Program-made: the position numbers and the translations under genes
Source: Phoronis australis
Taxonomy: Eukaryota > Phoronida > Phoronidae
Direction of reading: 5' to 3'
Length of the DNA stretch: 64,000 nt
Assembly (NCBI GenBank): GCA_002633005.1
Contig: NMRA01000319.1
Span: forward strand, 167,546-231,545
In this document: in pieces, positions 61,101 to 64,000 of the stretch
How the letters are laid out: every line of letters begins with the position of its first letter
How positions within the stretch are numbered: the first letter of the stretch is position 1
Notes under the pieces: generated by a model
The model's database searches: none
Seen by the model: the letters and a program-made list of their open reading frames with translations, nothing else
What the model was told of the DNA's origin: nothing

Positions 61101-63475
61101 GTTATGTAGTGGAATCTTAATATTGCTCAATGTTTAACTTTTTGTTGTTGTATGAAGCTAGGATTTTACATTCATAGTGAAAAAAATTCAGAGGGCTGTG
61201 TTGGTGTTGCTTAGTCACGTGGACCTGCTGCCCTCTGGTGGTACTTTTGTTATGCAGGGATTCGTCATTCTTGGATATTATGAATTTTGCAAGCATTTGC
61301 CAAGAACCTTAATGTTGAACTCTTCCTGTGCATAGCTGTCATAATTTTTGTCCAGTTATTTTTTTCATGTAATTTATATATCTTTGATCTCATCCGGGCC
61401 CGCAATTATGCGCAGTATTGTGTTGTATTGTATTGTTAGTTGATTTTTTTGCAGTGACATTAGTCTGATTGTTGAATATGGCCACTTGACTTGAGAAAAA
61501 GATTTTGAATTTGTCGCAATATTCATCTGCAAGCAAAGCCCCTGTGCACATTGATTATATTTTTTTTTTACTTTTCAGCCAAGCGCACCAGAAACAACCC
61601 ACTGAAAGAGAAACCACGTCCGTGGGACCCATATGGAGTTGCCAAGTTCAACTTGTCAGAACTCCTTCTGGGTCAGAAGGTACTCTATATGAGCATGCCC
61701 ATACACAACTGCCCTCTGCCGGATCTTTTGGGAACTACTGTGTCCGAAGATGGGAAAGTGATCGGCATTTCAGGATCTGTTGACGGACCAGGTACGTTGA
61801 TTCATATTTTCACTAGGATGTTTAATTTGCAATTTGTCTCAAACTTGAGAATTTGGTGATGCCTCGTCCGTTTGTCTCGATTTCATGACAAGACTTCTTG
61901 CTATAGTTAAAAACCATGATATTGAAAATTAAAGATATGAAAAGTGATGTTTTATACTCCATTTCGTAATTTGTTTTAACATTGTTGAAAGAGTTTCTGT
62001 GTTCAAAGGAATTCTCTTGCACACGGTGTTGTTGGTGTTGCTATGCGCCTGATGTTGCCCTTGCTTGAATTTATCCGTCTCTACGTCCACAGAGGAGCCC
62101 TACCTGCCAGTTGGCCATTATCTGGACAGTGGTGCCACCTTGAAGGTCAAAGTGGAACTAGCCCACCCTCTGACAACCCCTACTGAGGTAGCTGCCAAGC
62201 CCGACTTTGATACCACCTATGAGGTAATTTTTGAAAGGTTGGAATTCAGTGTTCTAGTAAATGGAAACAACGCTTTTCAGGTTTGTTTCCGTAGCAACTT
62301 GCTCTGAAACTTCTGTTATACTTGTCAATCACTACTAGTGCATCTAGTGGCCTGTGTCTTAAAGAGACTTCTGCCTTTTGTCTTTTTACTGCAGTAAAAA
62401 TCAGAAATATGACTAGGAAGACCCAAAAGTTGATTTTTTGTACTTAATTTGCTTTTCTCAAAACATTTTTGTCTGTTTAGTTAAGCAAACCATGGATTTC
62501 TGTCTTGTGAGTTGTAAACCAATTGATTGACTTTCAGTATTTGTCGATTTTCGTGAAACATATCAAGCCAGCTGTAAACTGTTTTTATCTGAAAGTCAAA
62601 AACAGAAGCAGGCCCCGGGAGTGATGTTCCAGCTCTTCATTTCTGTGTTTTTATCTCCCGACAGTGTCCATTTGGCCGTATCGTGTTCATCTTTGACTAC
62701 CATGACACAGTCGTCCTACACAAGCTTCAGAAGATGCTACAGCAAATAAACGCGGAAGCCTTGGACCTGACAACCCTGCCGAGTCATGTGATCCATGCAG
62801 CCCTGTCAACATACAAGCTGTCTTTGTGAGTATATAGATTAGCAATGTTCTGTCTTCTCGTGGAGAACTTGTCAGTTTTGGGAGTAATTTCACGTCATTT
62901 TCTCAGACATTTAGAATTAGTTTTGGAGAATTTTTGGGGGTAAATTATGTGCTGAAAAGATGAAAGATGCTTGTGGGTCTCCCACAGGATGGGTTGTCAG
63001 GGATGTGTCATCAACTTGAGCCAGTATTTTGCCCTACCACGTATCATGTCAGGTGGGCATTACGGCTTTGGGGTATCAATGGTAGGCAAAGAAGAGAAAA
63101 AAGTGAGTATGGGGAGGGAGTGTTGTGAAAGTAGTTACCATCTCAGGTAGGCTTTTTTGTTGCTTGGTATTGTCTCGAATTCCGGTATTTCTGGTTATAC
63201 AGTCATCCTGTTGGTTATTGTGTAGAAGAGAGTGAGTGAGGACGCCAGTGTCTGTGTATGTGTGACCACAAGATCACTCTTAAGCTAACCGTTAGTGTTT
63301 GCTTTCAACCTACATCTCTGTTCTTACTGCAGTGATCAGCAGAAAAGTCGTACTTTGAACATCGCTACGGGATTCCAAGTCATGGACGGCGTTCACCATA
63401 TATTCGTTATTGAAGGACTGCGGGACGGTGCTGTTAAAGATCTGTGGAATGCCTTTCCAAAATCTGAGTTCAAAG
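43124..63475 (+). CDS. CFAP92: CFAP92/KIAA1257-like cilia-associated protein (5' and central part, 16 exons)
   Basis: Sixteen exons chain without a frame break into 861 codons and leave the window in phase 1. The first 160 residues are Ser/Asp-rich and look disordered. Residues about 180-290 (exons 4-5) resemble the DUF4550 domain of human KIAA1257/CFAP92: FYFHVEYFLLP, VAWTH, then VEVRIWDTKDKVSQKARFDR. Later exons carry CFIQYQFFKRP-like beta-rich segments, DIYWDD-like text, a KKEEEKK basic stretch, KEKPRPWDPYGVAKFNLSEL, and CPFGRIVFIFDYHD near residue 760. The last exon holds ATGFQVMDGVHHIFVIEGL. CFAP92 is a cilium/flagellum-associated protein; its biochemical role is unknown to me. The family call rests on recognition of the domain, not on a search. 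The remaining 3' exons lie to the right. Confidence 0.7.
43733..43800. repeat. 31-bp tandem duplication
   Basis: GCTTGGTATGAAGCCCTTGA occurs at 43733 and 43764, in CFAP92-like intron 1. Confidence 0.85.
44162..44572 (+). CDS. CFAP92: CFAP92-like exon 2 (Ser/Asp-rich)
   Basis: It lies between TTTTCAG and T/GTAAGT. It encodes an acidic, Ser/Thr-rich stretch and ends HEVTFTVTISKAIPT. It is phase 1 at both ends. Confidence 0.75.
45236..45292 (+). CDS. CFAP92: CFAP92-like exon 3 (57 bp)
   Basis: A short exon between AACAG and A/GTAAGC encodes YGKQAKNANANWEDESPSR. It is a multiple of three, phase 1 at both ends, so it could be skipped without a frame change. Confidence 0.55.
46798..46874 (-). mobile_element. 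tRNA-derived SINE head
   Basis: Minus-strand sequence contains an A-box-like TAGTATGATAGG and a B-box GGTTCGAGTC. The ends GCAGTGTGA and TCACACTGC are fully complementary, as in a tRNA acceptor stem. The arms are too decayed for a functional tRNA. The related tail may run towards 46680. Confidence 0.6.
48288..48370. repeat. Imperfect inverted repeat in CFAP92-like intron 3
   Basis: ATAGGGAATGGAGTA at the left is mirrored by TACTCTATTCCCTAT at the right. The arms extend about 28 bp at roughly 80 per cent identity by eye. Confidence 0.5.
50740..50983 (+). CDS. CFAP92: CFAP92-like exon 4 (DUF4550 start)
   Basis: It encodes GEDDPSANQKQSKKRKR, a basic stretch, then AQFYFHVEYFLLP and TWIEDDITWVAWTH. 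The acceptor is TTCTCAG and the donor AG/GTTAGT, phase 1 to phase 2. Confidence 0.85.
51322..51467 (+). CDS. CFAP92: CFAP92-like exon 5 (DUF4550 end)
   Basis: It encodes SHTVVVTTDLLKKLYTHVVE, RIWDTKDKVSQKARFDRPKA and FRLPAVKQ. Boundaries are CCACAG/T and CAAG/GTACTA. Confidence 0.87.
52656..52718. repeat. 31-bp tandem duplication
   Basis: ATGATTAAATACAAACTGTT occurs at 52656 and 52687 in CFAP92-like intron 5. Confidence 0.85.
53700..54000. repeat. Dispersed repeat copy B, in CFAP92-like intron 5
   Basis: It is collinear with 34150-34495 over about 300 bp, same orientation, clearly diverged. Shared blocks include GATGATTTCAACCGA and GGTCTTTTCCCACA. Confidence 0.6.
54186..54341 (+). CDS. CFAP92: CFAP92-like exon 6
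   Basis: It encodes GEDPDDISGVKTLIQKQAK and HSIVFPVRDNQGKL. The acceptor is CTTCAG/GTGAAG, the donor is CTTG/GTATTG, and both ends are phase 1. Confidence 0.8.
55397..55525. repeat. Tandem repeat, 43 bp x 3
   Basis: GTTGCTTTGTTTGTTACTCA begins at 55397, 55440 and 55483, with identical units. It lies in CFAP92-like intron 6, 260 bp before exon 7. Confidence 0.92.
55783..55906 (+). CDS. CFAP92: CFAP92-like exon 7
   Basis: It encodes ADKSIELLRKMEAEVTSKTS through VGHQEEKP. The exon runs from ATTCCAG to CC/GTGTGT, phase 1 to phase 2. Confidence 0.8.
56682..56866 (+). CDS. CFAP92: CFAP92-like exon 8
   Basis: It encodes SFSILGDLARLQTPTENRTL followed by an Ala/Ser/Gly-rich linker ending HGKVSQ. 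The donor is CAGG/GTAAGT. Confidence 0.8.
57185..57985 (-). mobile_element. LINE reverse-transcriptase remnant in CFAP92-like intron 8
   Basis: The minus strand carries HHLGVERHCRLNFTPHGNSM and LVKLYNALIMSILDYALPMI, matching the RT thumb region (YLGV...SILDYALP). A second frame continues to 57192. Stops and frameshifts are present. It is antisense to the host gene. Confidence 0.75.
58411..58536 (+). CDS. CFAP92: CFAP92-like exon 9
   Basis: It encodes TGERGVSRRKVKGDQMSQAQ and YIKKNGVCCVPVRLALLFAG, between CTCCAG and GCTG/GTAAGT. Confidence 0.85.
59121..59190 (+). mobile_element. Possible tRNA-Arg-derived SINE head in CFAP92-like intron 9
   Basis: GTGCTGGACTACGACACCAG resembles an anticodon arm with ACG in the loop, followed by GGTTGTGAATTCAATTCC, a decayed T-arm/B-box. 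No intact cloverleaf can be drawn. Confidence 0.4.
59284..59473 (+). CDS. CFAP92: CFAP92-like exon 10
   Basis: It encodes MKNITTRLTSPVPTVQDCFV, LNPLVIKVHSVTNMPDTPLP and YEELAEK, a C2- or immunoglobulin-like beta segment by appearance. The donor is GAAAA/GTAAGG, phase 2. Confidence 0.85.
60057..60169 (+). CDS. CFAP92: CFAP92-like exon 11
   Basis: It encodes CDPVFIQYQFFKRPVHRSVG and IYWDDYDVVLAG. Boundaries are TTACAG/A and GCTG/GTAAGT. Confidence 0.87.
60867..61031 (+). CDS. CFAP92: CFAP92-like exon 12
   Basis: It encodes TYEMSELREFLRGPALEVQV, HDRDRKKEEEKK and FGDDLEDEKISNVGAVSG. The donor is TCTG/GTATGT. The fragment LEVQVHDRD is typical of C2-like strands. Confidence 0.87.
61579..61791 (+). 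CDS. CFAP92: CFAP92-like exon 13
   Basis: It encodes KRTRNNPLKEKPRPWDPYGV and AKFNLSELLLGQKVLYMSMP, ending SGSVDGP. The acceptor is TTTTCAG and the donor CCAG/GTACGT. Confidence 0.87.
62093..62223 (+). CDS. CFAP92: CFAP92-like exon 14
   Basis: It encodes EPYLPVGHYLDSGATLKVKV and ELAHPLTTPTE. It ends in phase 0 at TATGAG/GTAATT. Confidence 0.85.
62665..62825 (+). CDS. CFAP92: CFAP92-like exon 15
   Basis: It encodes CPFGRIVFIFDYHDTVVLHK and LPSHVIHAALSTYKLS. It ends in phase 2 at TT/GTGAGT and joins directly to the exon at 63333. Confidence 0.85.
63333..63475 (+). CDS. CFAP92: CFAP92-like exon 16 (last in window)
   Basis: It encodes DQQKSRTLNIATGFQVMDGV and HHIFVIEGLRDGAVKDLWNA. It ends in phase 1 at AAAG/GTTTGT. 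No further exon is visible before the window ends. Confidence 0.82.
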
Positions 63476-64000
63476 GTTTGTGGCTGAGTGAGATTAAATG
63501 AAAGCACGTATCCAGAACTTTGGTATTCCCTGGATGGTGTTTTCTTTTTTTGACTTATATTAGTTACCAGTACTTCTCGATCAATTGTCCACCATTAAAA
63601 ACCACAAAAGATGGCCTGAACTGGAGGAAATCGTTGCGAAGTAGCCTCCTCTCAATTAAATATTTGATAACTGTTGGTTTTTCGATCACAAATTTGTTTT
63701 GTTTCAACTGACCTGTACCTAATCCATAGTCTAGCTGTGTTTCGTCAGCCAGTTGCCCTAGAGTAAGTTGCCCCAGTAATACGTAACGCATGATCTAAGT
63801 GACTCTGTAGACAAAAAGTGACTCGGTGCAGCTGTACACCAGTGTGACAGAGAATTGATATCCACCAGGTGGTGCTAGTGTGAATTGAATCTTCTTGTCA
63901 TCTGAATGAAGGAGAACTGAAAGCTGTTTACCTACATCAGGGTGATCATGTGATACGGGTCCATGTGACCACACAAATACATGTCTTTACACAAGTGTCA

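Noticed and set aside
62988-63102. Exon-like segment with CCACAG acceptor and GTGAGT donor, open for 38 codons after completing the previous codon
   Set aside because: Including it between exons 15 and 16 puts exon 16 out of frame at a TGA. Direct joining of 62825 to 63333 keeps the frame and gives a natural sequence, so it is left out; a rare alternative exon remains possible.
1-64000. CRISPR arrays, bacterial operons or phage modules
   Set aside because: No regularly spaced repeats of CRISPR type and no prokaryotic gene organisation; exon-intron structure shows animal nuclear DNA.

Overview
The window is eukaryotic nuclear DNA from an animal. Coding sequence sits in short exons with consensus GT/AG boundaries and phase-compatible introns, intergenic DNA is AT-rich, and retrotransposon and foldback-element debris is spread throughout. 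A complete Wnt16, a paired-class homeobox gene, a cilia-associated CFAP92-like gene and a zinc-ribbon/LRAT protein together suggest a bilaterian, most likely a marine invertebrate deuterostome (hemichordate, echinoderm or cephalochordate). The species cannot be fixed from the sequence alone.

Layout, left to right. 1-7.6 kb: no gene recognised; a small inverted-repeat element, a GC-rich dimer repeat, a poly-C run ending in an assembly N, an AT-rich hairpin and a TA microsatellite. 7.6-10.9 kb, minus strand: a three-exon paired-class homeobox gene (189 aa) with an eh1/octapeptide repressor motif, a Q50 homeodomain and the ancestral 46/47 homeobox intron. Its homeodomain reads like the Dux, Mix and Pmar1/Phb groups. 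16.5-24.1 kb, minus strand: a complete four-exon Wnt16 (363 aa). 26.8-31.1 kb: a 2.1 kb block present twice in tandem, joined by a single N, probably two haplotypes placed end to end. 30.8-32.5 kb, minus strand: an intronless 590-aa gene with three zinc-ribbon-like Cys quartets, an LRAT/NlpC-P60-type domain with an NCEHF active site, and a hydrophobic tail. Its upstream 1.4 kb carries four consensus kappaB sites and two perfect CREs, partly inside diverged repeats. 34.9-36.8 kb: a degenerate LINE interrupted by a solo LTR of about 736 bp with a perfect 5-bp target-site duplication. 43.1 kb to the right edge, plus strand: sixteen phase-consistent exons (861 codons so far) of a CFAP92/KIAA1257-like protein; the 3' end lies outside the window.

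The genes do not form an operon or an obvious pathway. Wnt16 is a secreted signal, the homeobox protein a probable repressor, the LRAT protein a possible lipid- or membrane-acting enzyme with an immune-like promoter, and CFAP92 a ciliary protein. The strongest leads are the Dux/Mix/Phb-like homeobox gene, the zinc-ribbon/LRAT/membrane-tail architecture with its kappaB/CRE cluster, and the nested solo LTR. All exon boundaries were read by eye from splice consensus, phase and family similarity; no search or transcript was available.
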